From the NCBI RefSeq assembly GCF_000025705.1, contig NC_013959.1, positions 2,302,001-2,366,000 of the forward strand: 64,000 bases of DNA, in the 5' to 3' direction. The position numbers were made by a program, and so were the translations under genes. The notes under the pieces were generated by a model, which worked only from the letters and a program-made list of their open reading frames with translations, did no database searches and was not told the DNA's origin. Shown here in pieces: positions 53,306 through 61,354 of the stretch. Position 1 is the stretch's first letter, and each line of letters starts with the position of its first letter. The DNA comes from Sideroxydans lithotrophicus ES-1. GTDB taxonomy: Bacteria; Pseudomonadota; Gammaproteobacteria; Burkholderiales; Gallionellaceae.

Positions 53306-53955
53306 GCAAACTGCGTGTAGCTTGCTTCGCAATTTCCATCGACGGGTTCGGTGCTGGGCCGAACCAGAGTCTCGAAAATCCGCTGGGCGAAGGTGGAATG
53401 AAGCTGCATGAATGGGTGTTCCCAACCCGGACCTTTCAGCAAATGCACGGGGATAAGAATGCTGGCGGTACGACCGGCATCGATGATGATTTTGCGGCCA
53501 GAGGAGTTCGTAATATCGGCGCCTGGATTTTAGGCCGCAATATGTTCGGTCCGATCAGAGGGCCATGGCCGGATACGAACTGGAAAGGCTGGTGGGGCGA
53601 CAATCCGCCGTACCACACACCGGTCTTCGTGTTGACGCATCACCCGCGCGAATCGATCACCATGGAGGGCGGAACCACTTTTCATTTTGTGACCGACGGC
53701 ATCTTCAGTGCATTGCAGCGAGCCCAAGAGGCGGCGAATGGACTGGATGTGCGAGTCGGCGGCGGCGCGGAAACGATCAGGCAATACCTGCTTGCGGGAT
53801 TGATCGACGAGATGCATATCGCCATCTCCCCCATCCTGCTCGGTTCGGGCGAGCAACTGTACTCCGGGATCGACTTGCCAGCGCTCGGTTACTACTGCGC
53901 CGAACATACCAGCTCGCCCAACGCCACTCACGTGATCATCAAGAAAAAAGGCTGA
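53302..53955 (+). CDS. RibD/dihydrofolate reductase-fold protein A
   Basis: 217 residues, ATG 53302 with AAAAGGAG upstream. ISIDGFGAGPNQS start, GAWILGRNMFG, GGDVRVGGGAETIRQYL-like segment (LDVRVGGGAETIRQYLLAGLIDEMHIAISPILLGSGEQLY): the C-terminal reductase domain of RibD, which binds NADPH. These 'dihydrofolate reductase family' proteins are mostly uncharacterised and lack folate-specific residues. First of three in the cluster. Confidence 0.88.
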   Translation: MSKLRVACFAISIDGFGAGPNQSLENPLGEGGMKLHEWVFPTRTFQQMHGDKNAGGTTGIDDDFAARGVRNIGAWILGRNMFGPIRGPWPDTNWKGWWGDNPPYHTPVFVLTHHPRESITMEGGTTFHFVTDGIFSALQRAQEAANGLDVRVGGGAETIRQYLLAGLIDEMHIAISPILLGSGEQLYSGIDLPALGYYCAEHTSSPNATHVIIKKKG

Positions 53956-53986
53956 ACGTCTCCACCAACCCTCTCGAAAGTCAAAG

Positions 53987-54454
53987 ATGAACCAGGCAAA
54001 CAACAATGAACTCGTCATCACCCGCACCTTCGATGCACCACGTGCCTTGGTGTGGCAGGCATGGACCGATCCGAAGCACATCAAGCGATGGTGGGGACCG
54101 GCAGGTTTCAACAACGAAACCTGCGTAAGCGATCTTCGGGTGGGTGGGCGTTTCCACCTGGAGATGCGCGCGCCGGACGGCAACATGTATCCCTGCATCG
54201 GTACTTTCCGCGAGATCGTCGAAGCGGAACGCATCGTGTATGAAGGCGAAGCGACCGATGGACATCCCTGCGGGGCGGGCATCCCGCCGCGAGCCACGGT
54301 GACGGTCAGTTTTGCCGAACAGGACGGCAAGACGCACCTGACCCTGCATACACGCTTTGCCAGTGCAGAACGCAAACAGGCGGCAGCGGACGCACGCTTC
54401 GTCGTCAGCTGGAAAGAGGCGCTCGAACGGCTGGCCGAAGACATCGGCAGATAA
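53987..54454 (+). CDS. SRPBCC (AHSA1) protein B
   Basis: 155 residues, ATG 53987. ELVITRTFDAPRALVWQAWTDPKHIKRWWGPAGF, SDLRVGGRFHLEMRAPDG, FREIVEAERIVYEGE and a C-terminal FVVSWKEALERLAEDI helix. Close in plan to protein A. Lies 31 bp after the first reductase gene and 9 bp before SRPBCC C, so probably one transcript. Confidence 0.88.
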   Translation: MNQANNNELVITRTFDAPRALVWQAWTDPKHIKRWWGPAGFNNETCVSDLRVGGRFHLEMRAPDGNMYPCIGTFREIVEAERIVYEGEATDGHPCGAGIPPRATVTVSFAEQDGKTHLTLHTRFASAERKQAAADARFVVSWKEALERLAEDIGR

Positions 54455-54463
54455 GGAACGACC

Positions 54464-54961
54464 ATGGACGCTGCCACACGGAACACTCTGGGACTCACCA
54501 TCGCCCGCACCTTCGACGCACCGCGCGAACTGGTTTGGGAGGCATGGACGAAACCCGAGCATGCGCTGCAGTGGTGGGGCCCGTCGCATCACCCGGCAAC
54601 GAAGATCGAATGGGATGCACGCCCCGGCGGACGCTGGCGCAACTGTTTGCAGTCTGTCGAAACAGGCGAAGCGCTCTGGCACGGCGGCGTGTTCCGCGAA
54701 GTCGTCAGGCCGGAGCGGCTGGTATTCACCTTTGCCTGGGAAGAACCCGGCGAGCGCGGCGTGGAAACGGTGGTGACCGTGACCTTCGACGAATCGAAAG
54801 GCAAGACGCAAATGACGATGCACCAGGTGCCGTTCCAGTCCATCACCGAACGCGACGGACACGACGAGGGCTGGAACAGCACCTTCGACCGTCTGGCAAC
54901 CTATTTAACGCAGGAGTCAGGGCGTCTTCAATTTTTCAACGGTCGGAAGGAGAGTCACTAA
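54464..54961 (+). CDS. SRPBCC (AHSA1) protein C
   Basis: 165 residues, ATG 54464. GLTIARTFDAPRELVWEAWTKPEHALQWWGPSHHPATKIEWDARPGGRWRNCL, FREVVRPERLVFTFAWEE, and STFDRLATYL at the end of the fold. The last ~15 residues (SGRLQFFNGRKESH) are extra and run up to the next gene (2 bp gap), which is the one followed by the attC-like site. That boundary may be where foreign DNA joined. Confidence 0.88.
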   Translation: MDAATRNTLGLTIARTFDAPRELVWEAWTKPEHALQWWGPSHHPATKIEWDARPGGRWRNCLQSVETGEALWHGGVFREVVRPERLVFTFAWEEPGERGVETVVTVTFDESKGKTQMTMHQVPFQSITERDGHDEGWNSTFDRLATYLTQESGRLQFFNGRKESH

Positions 54962-54963
54962 TC

Positions 54964-55545
54964 ATGCGCAAGCTGATCGTCTGCAACCTCATCTCGCTCG
55001 ACGGGTTTTACTCCGGCCCAGGCGGGAACATCATGGCCATGCCGTTCGACAACGGCTTCTCTGACTACAACGCGGAACGGCTCCGGGCGGCCGACACGCT
55101 GCTACTCGGGCGCAATTCGTTTGAGATGTTCCGGTCCTACTGGCCCGCGATCGCCGAGGACGTGAGCCAGCCGGCGGTGGAGCGAGAGATATCGCGTCTC
55201 AACACCGCCATCGAGAAAGTCGTGGTCTCGAACGGCCTGCAGCCCAACGAAGCCGAGGGGTGGGGTCCGACCCGTGTCGTACGGCGTGCGAGTGCACACG
55301 CGGAGGTTGCCGCACTTAAATGCGGATCGGGACGGGACATCCTGATATTTGGAAGCCACCTTCTTTGGAATGACCTGCTCGCTGCCGGGTTGGTTGACGA
55401 GCTGCATTTCATGATCGGCGCTGGCGTTGTCGGCGAGGGTGTCCGGGCATTCGAGACCCGGCCGCCCGGCCCGCTTCGCCTGCTGGACACCCGCACCTTT
55501 GAAGGTTCGAGCCTGCTCCTGGTTCAGTACTCCGTCGAACGCTGA
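54964..55545 (+). CDS. RibD/dihydrofolate reductase-fold protein B, cassette-like
   Basis: 193 residues, ATG 54964 with GGAGAG upstream. NLISLDGFYSGPGGN, DTLLLGRNSFEMFRSYWP, RDILIFGSHLLWNDLLAAGLVDELHFMIGAGVVGEGVRAF: NADPH-binding reductase fold. Codon use differs from its neighbours (more GTC, GCG, CGG and ATC). Its stop is followed within 25 bp by a 59-bp attC-like sequence, so the pair has the format of an integron gene cassette. Not the trimethoprim-resistance DfrA or DfrB type. Confidence 0.85.
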   Translation: MRKLIVCNLISLDGFYSGPGGNIMAMPFDNGFSDYNAERLRAADTLLLGRNSFEMFRSYWPAIAEDVSQPAVEREISRLNTAIEKVVVSNGLQPNEAEGWGPTRVVRRASAHAEVAALKCGSGRDILIFGSHLLWNDLLAAGLVDELHFMIGAGVVGEGVRAFETRPPGPLRLLDTRTFEGSSLLLVQYSVER

Positions 55546-55569
55546 CTATTGGAGCACGACAAGGCACAG

Positions 55570-55628
55570 GCCTGACATTCATTCAAGCCGACGCTGCTTC
55601 GCAGCACAGCTTGATTCAATCGCTATCC
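55570..55628 (+). other. attC-like (59-base element) recombination site
   Basis: Begins with an inverse core-like GCCTGAC (55570-55576), then the L arm TTCATTCAAGCCGACGC, a GCTGC-TTC-GCAGC inner stem, the returning arm CAGCTTGATTCA, and ends in GCTATCC, a poor match to GTTRRRY. The body closely resembles the attC sites of aadA-type cassettes and has the usual ~59-bp length. The eroded right core suggests it is no longer a good substrate. No integrase gene is in the window. Confidence 0.7.
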
Positions 55629-55647
55629 AAACGGGAAGGAGACAGAG

Positions 55648-56178
55648 ATGCTCAAAGTGATCTTGCTGGTTGCAGTAGTTCTGGTTGGCATCGTGCTGAT
55701 CTATGCGGCGATGCGCCCGGACGAGCTGCAGGTGGAACGCAACATCGACATTCAGGCCAAGAGCGAAAAAGTGTTCAATCTCATCAACGATTTTCACCGT
55801 TGGCAGGAATGGACGCCTTACAACAAGGATCCCGCGATGCAGAAGAACTACAGCGGCAGCGCCAGCGGCCAAGGTGCAAAGTATGCCTGGGAGGGCGACA
55901 AGAATGTCGGCAAGGGAGAGATCAGCATCACCAGCAGCACTCCCCTCAAGGAAATCACGCTCGACCTGCACATGATTCAGCCTTTTGAAGGACGCAATGT
56001 GGTGGTGTTCTCATTGAATGAGGCGCAGGGCGTGACGCATGTCACCTGGAGCATGATGTGCAAGCAGAGCTTCGTCCCCAAATTGCTGGGGCTGTTCATG
56101 GATATGGACAAGATGATAGGCGGCGATTTCGAACAGGGATTGAGCAACCTGAAGACGGTGGCAGAAAAACAAGGCTAA
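55648..56178 (+). CDS. membrane-anchored SRPBCC (polyketide cyclase-like) protein D
   Basis: 176 residues, ATG 55648 with AAGGAG upstream. An N-terminal TM helix (VILLVAVVLVGIVLIYAAM), then an SRPBCC domain: VERNIDIQAKSEKVFNLINDFHRWQEWTPYNKDPAM, GSASGQGAKYAWEGD, VTWSMMCKQSFVPKLLGLFMDMDKMIGGDFEQGLSNLK. This subgroup (polyketide_cyc2) binds hydrophobic ligands; membrane anchoring puts it at the inner membrane. Located just after the attC-like site. Confidence 0.85.
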   Translation: MLKVILLVAVVLVGIVLIYAAMRPDELQVERNIDIQAKSEKVFNLINDFHRWQEWTPYNKDPAMQKNYSGSASGQGAKYAWEGDKNVGKGEISITSSTPLKEITLDLHMIQPFEGRNVVVFSLNEAQGVTHVTWSMMCKQSFVPKLLGLFMDMDKMIGGDFEQGLSNLKTVAEKQG

Positions 56179-56194
56179 CGACAGGGAGGGCATC

Positions 56195-57133
56195 ATGGAT
56201 AACACCGGAAAGTCAGCATCCAATATCGCGCACAAAATCACGCCCCATCTATGGTTCGACAAGGAGGCGAAGGAAGCGGCCGAATTCTATGTCGCCGCAT
56301 TCGGCGGCGATTCCGCCGTGACCAGCCAGACACCGCTTTCCGATACGCCATCGGGCGATGTCGAGGTAGTGTCGTTCCGGTTGCTCGGCCATGAGTTCAT
56401 GTCGATCAGCGCCGGTCCGCTTTTCAAGTTCAATCCTTCGATCTCGTTCATGGTCAACTTCGACCCCTCGCAGCGCACGGATGCGAAACCGGCGCTGAAC
56501 GCGCTGTGGGGAAAACTCGCCGATGGCGGAACGGCGCTCATGCCGCTCGACAAGTACCCGTTCAGCGAACGTTACGGCTGGATCCAGGACGAGTACGGCG
56601 TTTCCTGGCAGCTGATCCTCACCAACCCCGCAGGCGAAGTGCGTCCGAACATCATCCCGTCGCTGCTGTTCACCGGGGGCATGTGCGGGAAAGCCGAAGA
56701 GGCGATGAAGTTCTACACCGGCATTTTCGAAAACTCGAAGCAAGGCATGGTCGCGCGCTACGGTCCCGGCATGGCTCCGGACAAGGAAGGTACGGTGATG
56801 TTCGAAGACTACATGCTGCGCGGGCAGTGGTTCGCCTCCATGGATTCGGCGCACAAGCACGACTTCTCTTTCAACGAAGCCGTCTCGCTCATGGTCAATT
56901 GCGACACGCAGGCCGAGATCGACTACTTCTGGGAAAAACTTTCGGTCGTGCCCCAGGCCGAAGCCTGCGGCTGGCTCAAGGACAAATTCGGCGTGTCATG
57001 GCAGGTCGTTCCGTCGCAAATGGGCGAACTGATGGGAGGCTCTGCGGAACAACGTGCACGCGTGACACAAGCGTTCCTCAAGATGAAGAAGTTCGACATT
57101 GCCGCCTTGCAGCGCGCCGCGGCTGGAAGCTGA
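56195..57133 (+). CDS. tandem VOC (PhnB/3-demethylubiquinone methyltransferase-like) protein
   Basis: 312 residues, ATG 56195. Two copies of the VOC/PhnB domain in one chain: residues ~14-145 (ITPHLWFDKEAKEAAEFYVAAF... GWIQDEYGVSWQLIL) and ~150-295 (IIPSLLFTGGMCGKAEEAMKFYTGIF... GWLKDKFGVSWQVVP). Each normally forms half of a metal site, so the fusion could be a built-in dimer. Despite the database name, it is not a methyltransferase. Substrate unknown. Ends about 100 bp before the next gene, a gap that holds a repeat hairpin. Confidence 0.88.
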   Translation: MDNTGKSASNIAHKITPHLWFDKEAKEAAEFYVAAFGGDSAVTSQTPLSDTPSGDVEVVSFRLLGHEFMSISAGPLFKFNPSISFMVNFDPSQRTDAKPALNALWGKLADGGTALMPLDKYPFSERYGWIQDEYGVSWQLILTNPAGEVRPNIIPSLLFTGGMCGKAEEAMKFYTGIFENSKQGMVARYGPGMAPDKEGTVMFEDYMLRGQWFASMDSAHKHDFSFNEAVSLMVNCDTQAEIDYFWEKLSVVPQAEACGWLKDKFGVSWQVVPSQMGELMGGSAEQRARVTQAFLKMKKFDIAALQRAAAGS

Positions 57134-57140
57134 TTTTTCA

Positions 57141-57169
57141 ATCGTTCCCAGGCTCCGCGCAGGAACGAT
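57141..57169. repeat. hairpin repeat of the ATCGTTCC...GGAACGAT type
   Basis: ATCGTTCC (57141-57148) pairs with GGAACGAT (57162-57169) with CAGGCTCCGCGCA between. Very similar hairpins are dispersed between genes of many proteobacteria. Confidence 0.7.
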
Positions 57170-57235
57170 AGCTGGTGGATGTGCTGCGCTTACCCCCTTG
57201 CTGGCACCTGACTTTAATTGAGAAAGGAGCAGATC

Positions 57236-57847
57236 ATGAGAAAAATCATAACAACCACATTCGTCACGCTCGATGGAGTGATGCAGGCGCCGGGCGGCCC
57301 GGACGAGGATAAAGACGGCGGTTTCAGTTACGGTGGGTGGTCGTTCGGCGGCTACTGGGACGATGTGATGGGCGGCATCATGCAAGGTTTCATGGAGCGT
57401 CCATTCGAGCTCCTGCTGGGCCGACGCACCTACGACATTTTCGCCGGATATTGGCCGACAGCGACAACAGACGAGGCCATCGCTAAACCCTTCAACAGCA
57501 CCAGGAAATACGTCGTTTCCCACAAGCAGATGGAACTGTCCTGGCACAACTCTGCGTTGATCACCGGAGACGTGATCGGCGAACTCAGAAAACTGAAGCA
57601 AATGGATGCACCGGATCTGTGGGTGCATGGCAGCGGCAAGCTCATTCAGACACTGCTCGCGAACGGGCTTATCGATTTGATGCATGTGTGGATTTTCCCA
57701 GTGACACTGGGGCCAGGCAAACGACTCTTCGCCGAGGGCACGCGTCCCGAAGGATTCAAGGTCGTTGACACAAAAGTTGCCACGAGCGGCGTCATCATCG
57801 CGACCTACCAACCCACCGGCACGATCAAGCTGGGTTCGTTCGTCTGA
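57236..57847 (+). CDS. RibD/dihydrofolate reductase-fold protein C
   Basis: 203 residues from ATG 57236 with AAAGGAG upstream (a TTG at 57218 is discarded). TTFVTLDGVMQAPGGPDED, FELLLGRRTYDIFAGYWP, DLWVHGSGKLIQTLLANGLIDLMHVWIFPVTLGPGKRLFAEG. Third reductase of this fold in the cluster. The three share only the fold signatures and are not recent copies of one another. Confidence 0.88.
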   Translation: MRKIITTTFVTLDGVMQAPGGPDEDKDGGFSYGGWSFGGYWDDVMGGIMQGFMERPFELLLGRRTYDIFAGYWPTATTDEAIAKPFNSTRKYVVSHKQMELSWHNSALITGDVIGELRKLKQMDAPDLWVHGSGKLIQTLLANGLIDLMHVWIFPVTLGPGKRLFAEGTRPEGFKVVDTKVATSGVIIATYQPTGTIKLGSFV

Positions 57848-57898
57848 AGATCAACAACCCTGTCGAACAATTCGCCAGGAAGAAAGGAGGAACACAAA

Positions 57899-58336
57899 AT
57901 GGCACATGTAAGCACTTACCTGAACTTTCCCTGCACTACCGAGGAAGCGTTCAATTTTTACAGATCCGTTTTCGGCACCGAATTTGCTGCCCCGATCGCG
58001 CGCTTCAAGGATATTCCGCCGCAACCCGGACAACCACCCCTGAGCGAGGCCGACGGCAAGCTGGTCATGCACGTCGCGCTGCCGATACTGGGCGGGCATG
58101 TGCTGATGGGCACCGATGCGCCGGGCAGCATGGGTTTCAAGCTCAACCAGGGCAACAACGTGTACATCAACCTGGAACCGGATACACGCAGCGAAACCAG
58201 ACGTCTGTTCGAATTGCTGTCGCATGGCGGCAAGGTGGAGATGCCCCTGCAGGACATGTTCTGGGGCGCTTACTTCGGCAACCTCACCGACAGATTCGGC
58301 GTCCAGTGGATGTTCAACTGCAACGAAAAGAACTGA
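57899..58336 (+). CDS. VOC/PhnB-like protein
   Basis: 145 residues, ATG 57899 with AAAGGAGG upstream. VSTYLNFPCTTEEAFNFYRSVFG, VMHVALPILGGHVLMGTDAPG, NVYINLEPDTRSETRRLFELLSHGGKVEMPLQDMFWGAYFGNLTDRFGVQWMFNC: a single PhnB-type VOC domain, probably dimeric. Substrate unknown. Confidence 0.88.
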   Translation: MAHVSTYLNFPCTTEEAFNFYRSVFGTEFAAPIARFKDIPPQPGQPPLSEADGKLVMHVALPILGGHVLMGTDAPGSMGFKLNQGNNVYINLEPDTRSETRRLFELLSHGGKVEMPLQDMFWGAYFGNLTDRFGVQWMFNCNEKN

Positions 58337-58416
58337 TCTGGAAAGCATGGCGGATTTCGGGCACAGGCATGTTCGATACCGCCCTCGTTTCAATCGCTCT
58401 GGCAAAGGAGACCGCC

Positions 58417-58788
58417 ATGAAGAACAATCCCGTCAACTGGTTCGAGATCTATGTGCAGGATATGGTGCGTGCAAAACGGTTTTACGAGACCGTGTTCCAG
58501 CGCAAGCTGGAAAATATCGAGAACCCCGAGCTGGAAATGTGGAGCTTCCCGATGCAAACGGACCGTTTCGGCGCCGGCGGATCGCTGGTCAGGATGGAGG
58601 GCATGCCGTCTGGCGGCAACAGCACGATCATCTATTTCATCTGCGAGGATTGCGCGGTGGAAGCGTCGCGTATTGAAAAGGCCGGCGGCCGCATCTTCAA
58701 GGACAAGATGTCCATCGGGCAATACGGCTTCATTGCACTGGCGTACGACACCGAGGGCAACATGATCGGGCTGCACTCGATGCAATAG
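58417..58788 (+). CDS. VOC (glyoxalase-like) protein
   Basis: 123 residues from ATG 58417 with AAAGGAG upstream. NWFEIYVQDMVRAKRFYETVF, FSMQTDRFGAGGSLVRMEG-like central part, YFICEDCAVEASRIEKAGGRIFKDKMSIGQYGFIALAYDTEGNMIGLHS: a glyoxalase/VOC fold with putative metal-site residues (E near the start, E in DTEGNMIGLHS). Fourth VOC domain of the cluster. Confidence 0.88.
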   Translation: MKNNPVNWFEIYVQDMVRAKRFYETVFQRKLENIENPELEMWSFPMQTDRFGAGGSLVRMEGMPSGGNSTIIYFICEDCAVEASRIEKAGGRIFKDKMSIGQYGFIALAYDTEGNMIGLHSMQ

Positions 58789-58867
58789 CCGCCAGCGTCG
58801 GATGTATCACTTCAACGGCATGTAGATGCCGGTCACGGGTTCGTGGTCAAGCTATCGGGAGTCACGT

Positions 58868-59446
58868 ATGCAAGACTATCAGGCGGTTCTGGAATATTGG
58901 TTCGGCGATGGCAGCGATGCCGCGCGCCGGCAGCGCGAGCTTTGGTTCGCCGGCAGTGCGCGTGTCGACGCGAAAGTGCGCGAGCGCTTCCTGCCGGAGG
59001 TGGAACGTGCCGAACGCGGGGAACTCGACCACTGGCGGAAAACGCCCGACGCCTGCCTGGCGTTGATCGTCGTGCTCGACCAGTTTCCGCTGATGACCTT
59101 CCGCGGCGAAGCGCGCGGCTACCGGGATGGTGACCTCGCGCTGCCGGCGGCACGCCATCTGGTTGAACATGGATTCGATGCGGGCTACACGCCGAGTGAA
59201 CGACTATTCGCCTATCTGCCCTTCGAGCACAGCGAAGACCTTGCCGACCAGGAACGGGCGCTGGAGCTGTTCGGCAAGATCCGCGATCTGCCGGGGATGG
59301 CCATGGCCTACGACTACGCCGTCAAGCACTGGGAGGTCGTCAAGCGTTTCGGCCGTTTTCCCCATCGCAACGACGCACTCGGCCGCACTTCGACGCCTCA
59401 GGAGATCGAGTTCCTGAAGCAACCCGGTTCCCGATTCGGAGGCTGA
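58868..59446 (+). CDS. DUF924 family protein
   Basis: 192 residues from ATG 58868 with GGGAG upstream. VLEYWFGDG, RQRELWFAGSARVDAKVRERFLPEVERAERGEL, LALIVVLDQFPLMTFRGEARGY, LPFEHSEDLADQERALELF and FPHRNDALGRTSTPQEIEFLK match DUF924 (YbbA-like, all-helical TPR-like fold). Function unknown. It closes the run of small genes, 79 bp after the last VOC gene. Confidence 0.9.
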   Translation: MQDYQAVLEYWFGDGSDAARRQRELWFAGSARVDAKVRERFLPEVERAERGELDHWRKTPDACLALIVVLDQFPLMTFRGEARGYRDGDLALPAARHLVEHGFDAGYTPSERLFAYLPFEHSEDLADQERALELFGKIRDLPGMAMAYDYAVKHWEVVKRFGRFPHRNDALGRTSTPQEIEFLKQPGSRFGG

Positions 59447-59475
59447 CAGGCTGCTCACGTGACCGATACCGCCTC

Positions 59476-59501
59476 CCCGGTCATGGCTGCCGATGACCGG
59501 G
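59476..59501. repeat. inverted repeat CCCGGTCAT/ATGACCGGG
   Basis: Perfect 9-bp arms with 8-base loop between DUF924 and the radical-SAM gene; no T run, so termination is uncertain. Confidence 0.45.
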
Positions 59502-59611
59502 CATCTGATCCAATTTGTTGCGAGCGTCCGCTACCTTGATTATTGATCGGCCATTGCCGACATGTACCGGAACTGGCGTAACATATCGGCCTTTCGACAC
59601 ACCTGCCCCGC

Positions 59612-61123
59612 ATGTCCGCCATCGTCCTCACCACCCTCAACGCGCGCTACATCCATGCCTCGCTGGGCTTGCGCTATCTCGCCGCCAACATGGGCGAGCT
59701 GGAACAAGACACCGAGATCATGGAGTTCATCCTGCAGAACCGGCCCGAGGAGATCGTCGAGGCTTTGCTGGCGGCGCAGCCGCGCATCATCGGTTTCGGT
59801 GTTTACATCTGGAACGTTACCGAGATCACCCGCGTGGTCGCGTTGCTCAAACGCGTCGCCCCGCAGATCACCGTGGTGCTGGGCGGGCCTGAAGTCAGTT
59901 ACGAATGCGATGAGCAGGAGGTCGTGCGCCTGGCCGATCACGTGATCACCGGCTGGGGAGACATCAGCTTTGCCAGACTTTGCCGCGAACTTTTTCAGCA
60001 GCGGCCGCAGGCGCAGAAGATCATTGCCGGCATCCAGCCGAAATTGTCCGAGATCAAACTGCCCTATGCGCTTTACTCGGACCACGACATCGCACACCGC
60101 ACGCTGTATGTGGAAGCTTCGCGTGGTTGCCCGTTCAAATGCGAATTCTGCCTCTCGTCGTTGGACAAGACGTCCTTGGCCTTCGATCTTGACCGCTTCC
60201 TCGATGAGATGGACAAGCTCTATCAGCGCGGCGCGCGCCTGTTCAAATTCGTCGACCGCACCTTTAACCTCAACATCAAGACCGGCGTACGCATCCTGGA
60301 ATTCTTCCTCGAACGCCTTGACGATAAACTGTTCGTGCACTTCGAAGTCATCCCCGACCACCTGCCGGAGCAACTGAAAGCGCTGATCGTCAAATTCCCT
60401 GTCGGCTCGCTGCAATTCGAGGTGGGCATCCAGACCTTCAACCCGGAAGTGCAGGCACTGATCTCGCGCAAACAGGACACGGCAAAGACAGAAGAGAACC
60501 TGCGCTGGCTGCAGCAGGAAAGCCACGCGCACGTCCACGTCGACCTCATCATCGGCCTGCCCGGCGAAGATGTGGCGAGCATCGCTGATGGCTTCGACCG
60601 ACTGATCGCGCTGAAGCAGCAGGAGATCCAGGCCGGCGTGCTCAAGCGCCTGCGCGGCACGCCCATCATCCGCCATACCGAGGCGTACGCCATGCGCTAC
60701 ACCCCGTACCCGCCCTACACCATACTCGCCACCGACCGCATCGACTTTCCCACCATGCAAAGACTGGTGCGCTTTGCCCGCTACTGGGATCTGGTAGGCA
60801 ACTCCCAGCGTTTTCCGAAGGCGCTGGAACTATTGTTGGATGAAAGTCCGTTTGCACGCTTCCTGACTTTCTCTGACTGGCTCTATGCCACCGCGCACCA
60901 GACTCATCAGATTCCACTGCACCGTCTGTTCGATCTGCTTTTCACCGGGCTGACTACAGCTCTTGCAGTGCCGATAGAAAAGGCCCGCGCAGCGCTGGAG
61001 CAGGATTTTATTCAGTCAGGCTGCAAGGAGATGCCGCCGTTCATGAAAACAGAAAAGGATTTGCCCCGCAAAAGCAAGGCTGGGAATCTGGCAAAACGAC
61101 AGGCACGGCTTCTGGCGGAATAA
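59612..61123 (+). CDS. B12-binding radical SAM protein (DUF4080)
   Basis: 503 residues, ATG 59612. N-terminal cobalamin-binding-like fold (IIGFGVYIWNVTEITRVVALLKRVAP, VVLGGPEVSYE), then the SAM cluster C173-x3-C177-x2-C180 (CPFKCEFC) and FVDRTFNLNIKTGVRILEFFLE. The C-terminal ~100 residues are the DUF4080 domain. Such proteins often do methyl or sulfur chemistry on unknown substrates; the corrin-binding histidine (DxHxxG) is not obvious, so B12 binding is uncertain. Confidence 0.88.
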   Translation: MSAIVLTTLNARYIHASLGLRYLAANMGELEQDTEIMEFILQNRPEEIVEALLAAQPRIIGFGVYIWNVTEITRVVALLKRVAPQITVVLGGPEVSYECDEQEVVRLADHVITGWGDISFARLCRELFQQRPQAQKIIAGIQPKLSEIKLPYALYSDHDIAHRTLYVEASRGCPFKCEFCLSSLDKTSLAFDLDRFLDEMDKLYQRGARLFKFVDRTFNLNIKTGVRILEFFLERLDDKLFVHFEVIPDHLPEQLKALIVKFPVGSLQFEVGIQTFNPEVQALISRKQDTAKTEENLRWLQQESHAHVHVDLIIGLPGEDVASIADGFDRLIALKQQEIQAGVLKRLRGTPIIRHTEAYAMRYTPYPPYTILATDRIDFPTMQRLVRFARYWDLVGNSQRFPKALELLLDESPFARFLTFSDWLYATAHQTHQIPLHRLFDLLFTGLTTALAVPIEKARAALEQDFIQSGCKEMPPFMKTEKDLPRKSKAGNLAKRQARLLAE

Positions 61124-61354
61124 CTTTTTAGTTCATTTTTTTCGCACGCAGGCATGGAACAGCAAAAGGCGAGTTTAATCTCGTTGCGATGGCGTGGAAT
61201 TTGAAGCAGAGGTGCAGCCCAAGCCGAAATGAAGACGGGCTGGAAGTCGGCCATAACAGCCACTTTGAACCAGGTGGCGTTACTTCCGCTTTCGACTCAA
61301 GCCGGTCGTTGCTCGAAACTATTGCGATGCTGCCCCCTATCGTTTGACAAATAC

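Noticed and set aside
56195-57133. 3-demethylubiquinone methyltransferase
   Set aside because: The VOC/PhnB fold has no SAM-binding motif; the database name is historical.
53302-57847. Trimethoprim-resistance dihydrofolate reductases
   Set aside because: The three proteins have the RibD C-terminal reductase fold, not the DfrA or DfrB sequence; a resistance role cannot be claimed.
59540-60760. 406-codon open frame on the minus strand
   Set aside because: Antisense of the radical-SAM gene, which has the CxxxCxxC motif.
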